Positions 1 to 8,416 of a stretch of DNA of 35,186 nt are shown piece after piece. The first letter of the stretch is position 1, and the number at the start of each line of letters is the position of its first letter. The stretch is taken from the NCBI GenBank assembly GCA_011390365.1, contig JAABSM010000039.1, positions 1 through 35,186 on the forward strand, given 5' to 3'. The stretch is from Gammaproteobacteria bacterium (GTDB taxonomy: Bacteria; Pseudomonadota; Gammaproteobacteria; Chromatiales; Chromatiaceae). A model generated the notes under the pieces. It worked only from the letters and a program-made list of their open reading frames with translations. It was not told the origin of the DNA and did not search any database. Position numbers and translations under genes: made by a program.

Positions 1-102
1 CGGGCACCGTCAAGCGGCGGGCCTTCAGCACCACCGCTAGGTATTCGCCTTGCGGCCGGGTCGCGAGCGGTAGAACCCTCTCAAGATCGCCAAACGTTGT
101 GT

Positions 103-108
103 TAAAAT
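103..108 (+). promoter_or_regulatory. Possible -10 box for the thiamine-diphosphate enzyme gene
   Basis: TAAAAT matches the sigma70 -10 consensus at five of six positions. The -35 candidate (TCAAGA, 81-86) is weak. If the box is used, transcription would start near 115, downstream of the ATG at 110, which favours the ATG at 185 as the real translation start. Confidence 0.3.
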
Positions 109-184
109 CATGCTCAATCAAGCCGCTATTAACTCGTCCGATCAAACCCTTGATCGTTCCACGTCCGCAAGAGTCACGTTCAGC

Positions 185-1909
185 ATGGATCAACCCGTCC
201 CCACCAACAGCGACCTGATCGTCGCCTACCTGGAACGCATCGGCGTCGAGCATGTCTTCGGCATCCCCGGCGGCCATATCGCCTCCCTCTACGAGGCCCT
301 GCATCGCAGCGAGCAGCGCGGCGGGCCGCGGCCGATCATGAACCGCCACGAAACCGGGGCCGCCTTCATGGCCGCCGGCTATACCCTGGAGAGCGGCAAG
401 ATCGGGGTCTGTTTCGTCACCGCCGGGCCGGGGGCCACCAATATCGTCACCGGCGCGGCGGAGGCCTACGCCTGCCATATCCCGATGCTGATCATCAGCG
501 GTCAGACGGTGCTGCCGCCGGCCGGGCGGGGGGCGCTGCAAGAGTGCGGCCCCTATCACGGCCCCTACCCCGATATCATCGACACCGTCGGCATGCTGGA
601 GCACTGCACCTGCTACAACGCCCTGGTGACCCACCCCAAACAACTGGAATACAAGTTGGCCGCGGCGCTGCTTGCCGCCCACCAGTCTCTGGGCGGTCCG
701 GCCCATTTGGCGATTCCCGCCGATATCCTGCGGGCGCAAGGCCCCGAGAGTCCGGCCTTTCCCAACCTGCCCAAGCTGATCGCCAACGCCCGCACGGAAT
801 CCTTCGTCGATGAACACGGCATGGACCAGCTCCAGGGGCTGGTGCGGGAGACCCTGGAGGGCGGCGGCAAGGTCGCGCTGTTCCTCGGCTACGAGTGCGG
901 CGAGGCGCGGGATCAGATCATGGCCTTCGCCGAGGCCGCGGATGCGCCGGTGGTCACCTCGCTGCGCGGCAAGGCCCAGGTCAACCCCTTTCACCCCTTG
1001 TTCAAAGGCGTCTACGGCGTGGGCGGCCACAAGAGCGCCCGCGCCGCGCTGGAAGACGAGTCGGTGCGGTTGATCCTGGCGGTGGGAACCAGCCTGGGGC
1101 AGATGGGCTCCGGGATCTGGAACGCCGCCCTGCTCAACGACAAGCTGGTGCATATCCATCACGCCAATACCTACTTTCTGCGCTCGCCCATGGCCCGCCT
1201 TCAGGTTCGGGGCACGCCGCGCCGAGTCTTCGAACAGCTCAATCAGGGCCTGAAGGACCTGGCGACCGAGACCGTCCATACCCTCCACCCGGACGCCGAC
1301 TTCCCGCCGCAACTGGAGATCCGTTCGCCGCAACTGGCCACCGACGACGCCGCGCCCATCAAGCCGGCGCGGGTGATGATCGAACTCAGGCGCCGCCTGC
1401 CCAGCGACACCCGCTACCTGGTGGACAACGGCACGGCGGTGGAGTGGAGCCTGCACTACCTGCTGCCGCGCAGCGCCGGGGCCTATCGCCTGATCTCCAC
1501 CTCGCCCTGCTCCATGGGCTGGGCGCCGGGCAGCGCCGTGGGCACGGCCATGGCCCAGCCCGGCATCCCGGTAGTCTGCCTGGTCGGCGACGCCAGCTAC
1601 TTGATGTACGGCCACGAGATCTCGGTCGCCGTGCAGGAACGCCTACCGCTGCTGTTCGTGATCCTCAACGACGATTGCTACGGCGCGGTCAAGCATCGCA
1701 ATCGCCAGATCGGCAACATCGACCTGCCCTTCGACCTGCCGCCGACGGATTTCGTGACCCTGGCGGAAGCGGTGGGCGCGCGCGGATATCGGGTCCAAAG
1801 CCCGGCGGATCTACAGGCGCTGGACTTGCCGGCGTTTCTGAAACACCCGGGGCCGACGGTGCTGGATGTGCGCATCGACCCGGACGAAGCACCGCCCATG
1901 GGCGAGTAA
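185..1909 (+). CDS. Thiamine-diphosphate-dependent enzyme, acetolactate synthase large-subunit-like
   Basis: A 574-aa member of the ThDP enzyme superfamily (acetolactate synthase, glyoxylate carboligase, 2-oxoacid decarboxylase). The N-terminal PYR domain starts with VEHVFGIPGGHIASLYEAL and carries the ThDP-activating glutamate in NRHETGAAFMAAGY. The C-terminal PP domain has the metal/diphosphate motif VGDASYLMYGHE followed by the LNDDCYGAVKH segment. Such enzymes make or cleave carbon-carbon bonds next to a keto group; the substrate cannot be read from sequence. No small regulatory subunit gene lies next to it, which argues against a housekeeping IlvB. An in-frame ATG at 110 would add 25 residues without family-like sequence and lies upstream of the TSS implied by the possible -10 box, so 185 is preferred. 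It is followed by a 276-bp gap and is probably transcribed separately from the next operon. Confidence 0.85.
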   Translation: MDQPVPTNSDLIVAYLERIGVEHVFGIPGGHIASLYEALHRSEQRGGPRPIMNRHETGAAFMAAGYTLESGKIGVCFVTAGPGATNIVTGAAEAYACHIPMLIISGQTVLPPAGRGALQECGPYHGPYPDIIDTVGMLEHCTCYNALVTHPKQLEYKLAAALLAAHQSLGGPAHLAIPADILRAQGPESPAFPNLPKLIANARTESFVDEHGMDQLQGLVRETLEGGGKVALFLGYECGEARDQIMAFAEAADAPVVTSLRGKAQVNPFHPLFKGVYGVGGHKSARAALEDESVRLILAVGTSLGQMGSGIWNAALLNDKLVHIHHANTYFLRSPMARLQVRGTPRRVFEQLNQGLKDLATETVHTLHPDADFPPQLEIRSPQLATDDAAPIKPARVMIELRRRLPSDTRYLVDNGTAVEWSLHYLLPRSAGAYRLISTSPCSMGWAPGSAVGTAMAQPGIPVVCLVGDASYLMYGHEISVAVQERLPLLFVILNDDCYGAVKHRNRQIGNIDLPFDLPPTDFVTLAEAVGARGYRVQSPADLQALDLPAFLKHPGPTVLDVRIDPDEAPPMGE

Positions 1910-2185
1910 AAAAGAGGGAAGACTCCAACGCGGCTGGTTCACACGAAGACGCCCGGATTTGCATGCAAAGGCAATAAATTGCGCAAGGGAACGGTACGCT
2001 AAAGACCCGGAGTATTTTTGCCTCGGAAGACGCAAAAAACACGGAAAGAAACGGGCGATCAATCGATTTCGAGTATTTCAGCGGCGAACGTTACAATCGC
2101 CCCCTTGGCACCCACCACTAAGATACACGCAACATATTACATTGGATGCGGCACCGAGATAGGGCGCAAGAACCACGGAGGCCCC
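1910..2185. other. Intergenic region with degenerate purine-rich repeat-like tracts
   Basis: A gene-free stretch lower in GC than its surroundings. Around 2020-2060 and 2161-2181 it holds tracts built from 'gacgcaaaaaacacgg' and 'gcgcaagaaccacgg'. These resemble the purine-rich 'cacggag/cgcaga' intergenic repeats also seen at 33751-33881. A good promoter for the following operon could not be assigned. Confidence 0.3.
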
Positions 2186-3403
2186 ATGGCCCGCAAGAAT
2201 CACATCCTCAGCCGACTGCTCAATGGCGATACCGCCTTCGTCGATTTCATCGAAAACGAGCTGCAAGCCATCGTCGAAAACTATCGAGCGGAACATGGAC
2301 GCCCGGCCTACACCCTGAGCTTCGGCTACACCAGCCATCCCCTTCCCCCCATCGCGGCGAGGGCGATGTCGGAATATGCCCTGGGTCTGGCGGACCGCGA
2401 CACCTACACCAGCTATGAGCCGGTTTCGGGCAATCCAGCACTGAAACAGGCCATCGCCGACGACTATCAGCGCCGCTCCGGGGTGGCGATCGATCCACAG
2501 GCGATCTTCATCACCGATGGCGCGCAGCTGGCATCGGTGGCGGTACAGGAGCTGTTCGCCCAGAACAGCCTGGTCGCCCTGCCCGACCCGAGCTACCCCG
2601 CCTTCCTGGAAGGCACCCAGCTGCTGGGGCGACACTACATCTGGCTGCCCAACGACGCGGACGACCCGTTCATCCCGATACCGCCCAAGGAGCGGGTGGA
2701 CATCATCTACCTCTGCTTCCCCAGCAACCCCACCGGCAAGGTCGCCACCCGGGCGCAATTGCAAAGATTCGTCGATTACGCCCGCGAACACCAGGCGGTG
2801 ATCATTCACGACGCGGCCTATCGCTCCTTCATCCATACCACCGACGCGCCCGCCTCCATCTACGAAATCGAGGGGGCCGAGACGTGCGCCATCGAGATCG
2901 GTTCGCTGTCAAAAGACGCCGGTTTCGCCGGGCTGCGGGTGGGCTGGTGCATCCTGCCCCATGGGTTGACCATCTCCGGCACCGTAGCGGGGGAACTCCA
3001 CGCCATGTGGCGCCGGCAGCACCAGGTCAAGATCTGGGGCCCCTCCAACATCGCCCAGCACGGTGCGCTGGCGGTCTTCACCGAGGAGGGCAAGGCCCAA
3101 TGCCGGAAAGCGGTGGACTACTACCTGGGCAACGCGAAAATGCTGCGCCGGGCGCTGGAACACCTGGGCATACCCTGCCATGGGGCCATTGACAACCCCT
3201 ATGTCTGGGCCCAGTCCCCCACTCCCGATCAGAACGACCGGGCCTTTCTGGCGCAACTGCTCGATTACACCGGCCTGGTCGGGGCGCCAGGCACCATCTT
3301 CGGCCCCGGCGGCCAGGGCTATCTGCGCTTGAGCGGGTTTGGGGGGCGCGAGGAGATCGAGGCGATCAGCACCCACATCCATACCCTTACCTCGTTGACC
3401 TAG
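2186..3403 (+). CDS. PLP-dependent class I/II aminotransferase, LL-diaminopimelate-aminotransferase-like
   Basis: A 405-aa fold-type I PLP enzyme. Visible motifs are YTSYEPVSGNPALKQAI (substrate/PLP entry loop), CFPSNPTGKVAT (cofactor-ring asparagine), HDAAYRSF (the Asp/Tyr pair contacting PLP) and the Schiff-base lysine in GSLSKDAGFAGLRVGW. The C-terminal GPGGQGYLRLSGFG strongly resembles DapL. DapL makes LL-diaminopimelate from tetrahydrodipicolinate with glutamate as donor; a relative with another amino-acid substrate is equally possible. The ATG at 2186 is chosen because GGAGG (2177-2181) precedes it and the family N-terminus begins there. An in-frame extension back to 2018 runs through repeat-like DNA. 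Only 13 bp separate it from the DUF697 gene, so this enzyme appears to be part of the transporter/ATPase operon, an unusual partnership. Confidence 0.85.
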   Translation: MARKNHILSRLLNGDTAFVDFIENELQAIVENYRAEHGRPAYTLSFGYTSHPLPPIAARAMSEYALGLADRDTYTSYEPVSGNPALKQAIADDYQRRSGVAIDPQAIFITDGAQLASVAVQELFAQNSLVALPDPSYPAFLEGTQLLGRHYIWLPNDADDPFIPIPPKERVDIIYLCFPSNPTGKVATRAQLQRFVDYAREHQAVIIHDAAYRSFIHTTDAPASIYEIEGAETCAIEIGSLSKDAGFAGLRVGWCILPHGLTISGTVAGELHAMWRRQHQVKIWGPSNIAQHGALAVFTEEGKAQCRKAVDYYLGNAKMLRRALEHLGIPCHGAIDNPYVWAQSPTPDQNDRAFLAQLLDYTGLVGAPGTIFGPGGQGYLRLSGFGGREEIEAISTHIHTLTSLT

Positions 3404-3416
3404 CGCGACCAATGAC

Positions 3417-3965
3417 ATGGCCAAAAACCCAAAGGCGTTAAAGAAAAAGCGAGATCCCGCCGAGATGCCGCCACGCTTGTCGCAAGGCGAGGCCGAAGCC
3501 CGCCGCCAGCAGGCGCTCTCCGTCGTCCAGGACCACACCATCGGTTCGCTCGCCCCGGCGGCGATTCCGTTCCCGGTTTTCGATCTGGTGGCGTTGACTG
3601 GAATACAGCTCAAGATGCTGAATTCACTATGCAGCCTGTACGGATTGACCTTCTCGAACAAGGCCGCGCGGGTCGCCGTCACCTCGCTGCTGTCGAAGAT
3701 GCTGTCCACCTCCTTCACCCCGATGCTGGCGAGCTTCATCAAGGTCATTCCGGGCGTGGGCCAAGCCTCGGGGGTGGCCGGCATGATGGCCACCGGCGGG
3801 GCCTCGACCTACGCCGTGGGCAAACTGTTCATTCGTCACTTCGAGGCGGGCGGGAATCTGAGCAACTTCAATGCAAAGGCCATGAGCGGATATCTCCGCC
3901 AGGAGTTCGAGCAGGGCAAAAAAGTTTCCAACGATCTTGCCGCCAAGGACAATCACCTACCTTAA
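3417..3965 (+). CDS. DUF697/YcjF-like membrane protein (copy 1)
   Basis: A 182-aa protein of the DUF697 (YcjF-like) type. After a basic, charged N-terminus (about residues 1-40) come two hydrophobic blocks, HTIGSLAPAAIPFPVFDLVA and a glycine-rich one around FIKVIPGVGQASGVAGMM. The family signature STYAVGKLFIRHFEAGG follows, then an amphipathic tail with the charged segment EFEQGKKVSNDLA. DUF697 proteins are often near dynamin-like or Era-like GTPases and envelope-stress genes; their function is poorly known. A paralogue at 22239-22790 shares the PxPxxDLxxLxxxQLKML block, the xxxATYAVGKxFxxHFxxGG block and the EGKKV tail. It lies 13 bp after the aminotransferase and 36 bp before the symporter. 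No strong ribosome binding site precedes it, so translational coupling is likely. Confidence 0.75.
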   Translation: MAKNPKALKKKRDPAEMPPRLSQGEAEARRQQALSVVQDHTIGSLAPAAIPFPVFDLVALTGIQLKMLNSLCSLYGLTFSNKAARVAVTSLLSKMLSTSFTPMLASFIKVIPGVGQASGVAGMMATGGASTYAVGKLFIRHFEAGGNLSNFNAKAMSGYLRQEFEQGKKVSNDLAAKDNHLP

Positions 3966-4001
3966 ACTTCCCCCACCTCACGAGCTGATTCTGACGAAAA
4001 G

Positions 4002-5321
4002 ATGTCCAACCGTTACGATACCCTCGCCGCACAGGCCAACAATGCCCTGGAGCTCCTTGAGCGCCATTTGACCTGGCTCTCCCTGGTGTTCTTTACCATC
4101 GGCATCTTCTGGGCCGACCAATCCCCGGGGTTCGCGGTAGGCGTCAGCGGCGCCATGGAGGCCTTCATCGATGGATACGGCTATATCGCGCCCATCGCAA
4201 TCTACGTCATCCTGACGCCTACCCTGATCAAGCTCTTCACCAACGCCAGCGAGGGCACTGCCTTTGCCCTGCGTACCATGATCTGGTTCGCCAAGGCGCG
4301 CCTGCTGGCCTGCCTCTATGCGGTAATCATCACCACCCTGGTTTTCCATTTACCGTTGTATTCCCGCACTGGTGGCTTCCTGGAGGCGATCCAGGTTTCA
4401 CTGGAATCATTGGCCTGGATGCTAGTTAGCAGCGTTTACTTTTATGCGGTTTACGCCTCGATCATAACGGTATTGCTGGTTAGCCGAATGCCGAAAATTG
4501 CCGTTATCTTATCCAAAGGGGTCGACCTGGTTGAGTACCTGGGCCGCTTCATCGTCCCGATCATCCCGCTGTTGATGCTCGCGGTCGGCGCCTACGTCAC
4601 CATTCTTCCGTCGATTCTGAACGCGGAGTTGAGCAGCGAGCTCGACTTCTCCAAGTTGGGCGAGGTGACCATGCTGGGGGTATCGATCGATATCAGCAGC
4701 TCCCTGGGGATGATCTTCATCTACATTCTCGGCGCGCTTTTGACCGGGCTCGTTTGCGGCGTATGGCACGCTGGCCTGTTGGCGCTTGCCAAGAGAAGCA
4801 TGCCCGACTTTTCCCTGCGCGCCTACTTCTCCCAGTATTGGGTGAAGGTCTACCCGCTGCTGTGGGCCACATCATCCGAGGCGCTGGCAACCCCGATGAA
4901 TCTCTACATGGTCAGGAAATTCTGCCCCCAGGTGCGAGACGAGGTCCGCCAGTTCGTGGTAGGCACGGGCTCCTTCATGAATATCAATGGCACGGTCATC
5001 AATGTGTTTCTGATGACGGGGCTGGTGGCCGCGATTCTGGGCATCGAGATTTCCATGCTGCAACTATTGCTCAGCATACCGATCGTCTTTCTGATTGCCT
5101 ACGGCATCCCTGGCATCCCCGGTGAACTGCTGATCTTCGGCGGCCCCATGGCGCTATGCATGGGGGTTTCACCGGAATTGACATCTGTATTTCTCGCGCT
5201 TTATATTGGACTTCAGATCGGCCTGCCCGATTCTTTCCGTACCGCGGCAAACTCTACCGATGAATGTTTGAGCGCAATCATCTTGAACGACCGATATACC
5301 GAAAAAGGGCCGGCATCATGA
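4002..5321 (+). CDS. SLC1-type (glutamate/dicarboxylate:cation symporter-like) transporter
   Basis: A 439-aa polytopic membrane protein with roughly eight hydrophobic stretches plus re-entrant-like loops. The second half has the hallmarks of the sodium:dicarboxylate symporter (SDF/DAACS) family in diverged form. ATSSEALATPMNL stands where HP1's serine-rich motif lies. GTGSFMNINGTVINVF corresponds to the TM7 NMDGT segment. AYGIPGIPGE matches the HP2 loop. DSFRTAANSTDECLSAIIL matches the TM8 D-x-x-R-T-x-x-N block, which retains the arginine that binds a side-chain carboxylate in glutamate carriers. It probably moves an acidic amino acid or dicarboxylate with Na+ or H+. It overlaps the P-type ATPase gene by four bases (ATGA), so the two are translationally coupled. 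The linked aminotransferase fits an amino-acid substrate. The divergence is large, so another substrate is possible. Confidence 0.75.
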   Translation: MSNRYDTLAAQANNALELLERHLTWLSLVFFTIGIFWADQSPGFAVGVSGAMEAFIDGYGYIAPIAIYVILTPTLIKLFTNASEGTAFALRTMIWFAKARLLACLYAVIITTLVFHLPLYSRTGGFLEAIQVSLESLAWMLVSSVYFYAVYASIITVLLVSRMPKIAVILSKGVDLVEYLGRFIVPIIPLLMLAVGAYVTILPSILNAELSSELDFSKLGEVTMLGVSIDISSSLGMIFIYILGALLTGLVCGVWHAGLLALAKRSMPDFSLRAYFSQYWVKVYPLLWATSSEALATPMNLYMVRKFCPQVRDEVRQFVVGTGSFMNINGTVINVFLMTGLVAAILGIEISMLQLLLSIPIVFLIAYGIPGIPGELLIFGGPMALCMGVSPELTSVFLALYIGLQIGLPDSFRTAANSTDECLSAIILNDRYTEKGPAS

Positions 5322-7357
5322 TCTCTACCCTTGGCATTGTCTTCATGGCCAGTGGCGCGAGTTTGGGGCATATTCACAAACTGCCCGCGAAAAACCGCAT
5401 CCGCGCGCTACGGAAAAAGAGCACCAGCGAGGCGGTCCAGCAAGCGACCCAGGGCGGCAACCCGCTCGCCGCACCGATCCCCCACAACCGAAAGCCTTAT
5501 CAGTTCCCGATCATGAGCGGGATGTTGGGACTGAGCGTGGCGGCCCAATTCAGCGCGCCGGTCTTGATCCCGGTCGCCCTGATCGGGATCGGCTACCTAT
5601 CCGCCAATATCTTTGAAGAGGCCGCTACCGCCATCTTCCGGGAAAAACGGGTGCAGGTGGATATTCTGGATGCCACGGTCATTACGTTGTGCGTCGGCTT
5701 CGGACAAATCGCCGCCGCCGGCCTCATGGTCTGGGTACTCGACATCGCGGACCTGTTGCTGGAGAAGACCCGAGATCGTTCCGAACGCTTCATTAGCGAC
5801 ATCTTCGGCTCGCAACCGCGCACCGCCTGGCTGCTTAAGGACGGCCAGGAGATCGAGGTTGCGGTGCGGGATTTGCGCAAGGGTGACATCATCGCCGTCA
5901 ACACTGGCGAGCAGATACCCGTCGACGGAGTCGTGGTATCCGGCACCGCGATGATTGACCAGCACAGCCTGACCGGCGAAGCCGCGCCGGTGGAAAGACA
6001 CGAAGGCGACAAAGTCTACGCCATGACGGTCATGGTCGCCGGCCGGATTCATCTGACGGTGGAAGAGACCGGTGAAGATACCCTCGCCTACAAGATCGTG
6101 ACCATCATCAACGATGCCGCGAATTTCAAGGTCGAGCTGCAATCCACTGGCGAACGCATCGCCGACAAGATGGTCACGCCAACCCTGGGTCTTGGGCTAT
6201 TGGGCTACTTTACCGCCGGCGCGGGGGGCATGTTGGCGATCATTAACGCCGATTACGGCACCGGGATTCGCGTCGCCGCCCCCATCGCACTGCTGGCGGC
6301 GCTGGGCCGGGCCGCCCAGCACGGCGTTCTGATCAAGGATAGCCAGGTCTTCGAGGGCCTGAAGGATATCGATGCGGTCCTCTTCGACAAGACCGGCACC
6401 CTCACCTACGATGTCCCCGCGGTCGCCGCTATCGTGCCCGCCAGCAGTGACTATGCGGAGGACCAGATCCTGCTCTATGCCGCGGCCGCCGAACAGCGGT
6501 TCTCCCACCCCATCGCCAAGGCGATACTCGCCGAGGCGCAGCGACGCGGCCTGGCCCTGCCGGAGCACGACGAATCCCAATATCACGTCGGCCTGGGTAT
6601 CACCGTCACTGTCAACGACGTACAGGTCAAGGTGGGCAGCGCCCGCTACATGGAACAGGAGAAGATCCCCTTGCCGGAGGGTATCGCCCAGGCGCTGGGT
6701 TCGATACGCGCGCGCGGCCACAGCGCGATCCTGATCGCCATTGATGACAAAATGGCGGGGTTGATCGAGCTGCAAGCCACGGTGCGTGAAGAGGCGAAAC
6801 GGATCATCGCCCATTTGCGCGCGCGCGGCATCAACGAAATCGTGCTGATCTCCGGCGACCATGAAGCCCCGACGCGGGAACTCGCTACCCGCCTGGAGAT
6901 GGATCGCTTTTTCGGCGGGGTACTGCCCCATGAAAAGGCGGACTATGTAAAGATGCTGCAAGCCGAGGGCAAGAAGGTGATGATGGTCGGGGATGGCATC
7001 AACGACTCCGCGGCCCTATCCCTCGCCGATATCGCCGTCTCCCTGCAGGGCGCGTCCACCATCGCCATCGATGTGGCGGATGTGGTGTTCATGGATGGCA
7101 ACCTGGAGAAATTCGATTACCTGTTCGAGGTAACGGATGTCCTGCACGAAAATGTTCGTCGTAGCTTCGCGCTGATCGCGATTCCAAACTCGGTGTGCAT
7201 TCTCGGCGGGCTGACCGGCGTCTTCGGCCTCGCCGCCTCACTGGTACTGAACAACGGCTTCAATCTGATATCGGCGCTGAATGCCGCCTGGGCCTATCAT
7301 GAGGTCAAGGATCCCGCGACCAAGGCGCTGCCAGCACAAGCCCCGAAAAAGTTGTAA
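5318..7357 (+). CDS. P1B-like P-type ATPase with N-terminal arginine-rich motif and non-cysteine TM6 motif
   Basis: A 679-aa cation-pumping P-type ATPase. The start ATG overlaps the symporter stop (ATGA); an upstream in-frame ATG at 5264 lies inside the symporter gene. There is no heavy-metal-associated domain. A hydrophobic segment (residues 4-15) is followed by a basic cluster, KNRIRALRKK (25-34). The catalytic core is intact: TGEA (219-222) in the actuator domain, phosphorylated aspartate D357 in DKTGTLT, the P1B-type HP motif in RFSHPIAKAI, and GDGINDSAAL in the phosphorylation domain. Before DKTGT, the ion-binding helix reads VAAPIALLAALG (319-330), where classical P1B pumps have CPC, SPC or TPC, so the metal-thiolate site is absent. 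The ion is therefore unpredictable. The arginine-rich N-terminus recalls ferrosome P1B-6 ATPases (FezB), as I remember them. It probably loads a cation into the periplasm or an intracellular compartment. Confidence 0.88.
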   Translation: MISTLGIVFMASGASLGHIHKLPAKNRIRALRKKSTSEAVQQATQGGNPLAAPIPHNRKPYQFPIMSGMLGLSVAAQFSAPVLIPVALIGIGYLSANIFEEAATAIFREKRVQVDILDATVITLCVGFGQIAAAGLMVWVLDIADLLLEKTRDRSERFISDIFGSQPRTAWLLKDGQEIEVAVRDLRKGDIIAVNTGEQIPVDGVVVSGTAMIDQHSLTGEAAPVERHEGDKVYAMTVMVAGRIHLTVEETGEDTLAYKIVTIINDAANFKVELQSTGERIADKMVTPTLGLGLLGYFTAGAGGMLAIINADYGTGIRVAAPIALLAALGRAAQHGVLIKDSQVFEGLKDIDAVLFDKTGTLTYDVPAVAAIVPASSDYAEDQILLYAAAAEQRFSHPIAKAILAEAQRRGLALPEHDESQYHVGLGITVTVNDVQVKVGSARYMEQEKIPLPEGIAQALGSIRARGHSAILIAIDDKMAGLIELQATVREEAKRIIAHLRARGINEIVLISGDHEAPTRELATRLEMDRFFGGVLPHEKADYVKMLQAEGKKVMMVGDGINDSAALSLADIAVSLQGASTIAIDVADVVFMDGNLEKFDYLFEVTDVLHENVRRSFALIAIPNSVCILGGLTGVFGLAASLVLNNGFNLISALNAAWAYHEVKDPATKALPAQAPKKL

Positions 7358-7521
7358 CTTGGCCGTTTGTCGACGGGTTTCACCTTAAGTGTCGCGGCCT
7401 TGCCAGCAGTATTGCCGGATTGAGGATCATGCCGAGACTCCCCCATCCCTCTCCCGGTCGACGCCAGACACCGCCATGGCGAGGAGCAAAGAGACGGATG
7501 AGCGGAGGCCGGCGTGGGGGT

Positions 7522-7716
7522 TTACGCGGCGGCGGCTTCTTCCACTGGCACTTCACCCTTCGCGGCGGCGCGCTCGGCCAGTTTCTTGCCGAGATAGTAG
7601 GCGCCGCCGCCAATCAGGGCCGCGCCGACAACCGCGACACCAACGGGGTGAGCGGCCAGGAAGGCGACGGTGCCGGTTTTCGCCGCGGATGCGGCGGATA
7701 CGATTTCTTTGGTCAT
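7522..7716 (-). CDS. Small alanine/glycine-rich single-helix membrane protein
   Basis: A 64-aa protein with one hydrophobic helix (about residues 18-42, containing HPVGVAVVGAALIGGGAYYLG) followed by a basic stretch (KKLAERAAAKG) and an acidic alanine-rich end. The ATG at 7716 is chosen because GGAGAA (7722-7727) precedes it. Upstream, at 7768-7796, a convincing sigma70 promoter points at it. It is the only minus-strand gene within the actin/ATPase cluster and diverges from the actin operon. Family not recognised. The glycine-zipper-like GxxxG patterning suggests helix packing in a membrane. Small glycine-rich membrane proteins are common accessories of bacterial organelles, so an accessory role here is an inference. 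Confidence 0.7.
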   Translation of the reverse strand: MTKEIVSAASAAKTGTVAFLAAHPVGVAVVGAALIGGGAYYLGKKLAERAAAKGEVPVEEAAAA

Positions 7717-7767
7717 GATGGTTCTCCAGATAGAGGAAAAAGTGCATTTAATCAACTAGCGACCTGC

Positions 7768-7796
7768 ATTCTATATTCGACCTGCGATGTTCGCAA
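7768..7796 (-). promoter_or_regulatory. Sigma70-type promoter for the 64-aa membrane protein
   Basis: On the minus strand TTGCGA (7791-7796) is followed after exactly 17 bp by TAGAAT (7768-7773), four of six and five of six consensus matches. It lies about 50 bp upstream of the start codon and back to back with a plus-strand -10 box at 7800. Confidence 0.55.
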
Positions 7797-7799
7797 GGG

Positions 7800-7805
7800 T
7801 ATAAT
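7800..7805 (+). promoter_or_regulatory. Perfect -10 box for the MamK-like operon
   Basis: TATAAT on the plus strand. The best-spaced -35 (TTCGAC, 7776-7781, 18 bp) is poor, suggesting activator dependence. Two copies of CGACCTGC (7760-7767 and 7778-7785) sit just upstream. The implied leader to the first start codon at 7986 is about 170 nt. Confidence 0.4.
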
Positions 7806-7985
7806 AAAGTTGTGGCGGGCGTTTATCAGGGAACTCCTCGAATGCCCGTAGCGCCGCGACAAACCCTCTCCCCGACCATCGTAAAGGCGGATTCAGTCAA
7901 GGCGGGGAGATGAATTTTGCTTAATGGCAAGTAGCGCGCGCGAACAAAAAATTTAACGCGATTATTTTTTTTGAGGATAGCAGAT

Positions 7986-8348
7986 TTGGCCCCCGTCGTT
8001 TTCCTGCCACCCGCACTGAAGACCCTGCTGGCGACGCTCGCCCCCTGGCTGGCTGGCGCCGCGGCGGCAGGCGGCATCGCCGGCTACCACCGCGCGATCA
8101 ATGCGCAACTCCGGACGCGCCTGGGTCACGTTGGGGAGATGAATGGCCAGGGGAACATGCCAGCCAGCGAGGAAAGCGACCTTGGCCCCGCGCGGGATAA
8201 AACCTCGCCCAGCGCCTCGCCAAACACCGAACCGTTGGCCCCCTCCGGGGGCGCGGAGATTTCGGATGACGCTTCGTCCCCCAAGCGGTCCTTTCTGCGA
8301 AAAATCATGGAATCCAACATCACGCTGCGCAAGCAACCGGCGGAGTAG
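7986..8348 (+). CDS. Small membrane-anchored protein with a long hydrophilic tail
   Basis: A 120-aa protein with an N-terminal hydrophobic region (about residues 3-33, including LAPWLAGAAAAGGIAG). A polar, Ser/Pro/Glu-rich, low-complexity tail follows, ending in a basic segment (KRSFLRKIMESNITLRKQ). I choose the TTG at 7986 because GAGGA (7973-7977) sits at good spacing; a TTG at 7971 is in frame but overlaps that ribosome binding site. No family recognised. It is the first gene of the MamK-like operon, 68 bp before the actin. A membrane anchor with a disordered cytoplasmic tail is a plausible adaptor between a membrane and the filament, but this is inference. Confidence 0.6.
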   Translation: MAPVVFLPPALKTLLATLAPWLAGAAAAGGIAGYHRAINAQLRTRLGHVGEMNGQGNMPASEESDLGPARDKTSPSASPNTEPLAPSGGAEISDDASSPKRSFLRKIMESNITLRKQPAE

Positions 8349-8416
8349 AATGGCGATGTCATTGCCGGATTCATCCGCTAACCGAGATTCATCAGCTCAT
8401 TAGTAAGGAGGCTGCC

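Noticed and set aside
5318-7357. Confirmed ferrosome (fez) operon
   Set aside because: Only the general ATPase form and arginine-rich N-terminus agree; I cannot recognise FezA or FezC, so it stays a comparison.
5318-7357. KdpB-type potassium ATPase
   Set aside because: No kdpA or kdpC neighbours, and the HP motif in the nucleotide domain points to the P1B group.
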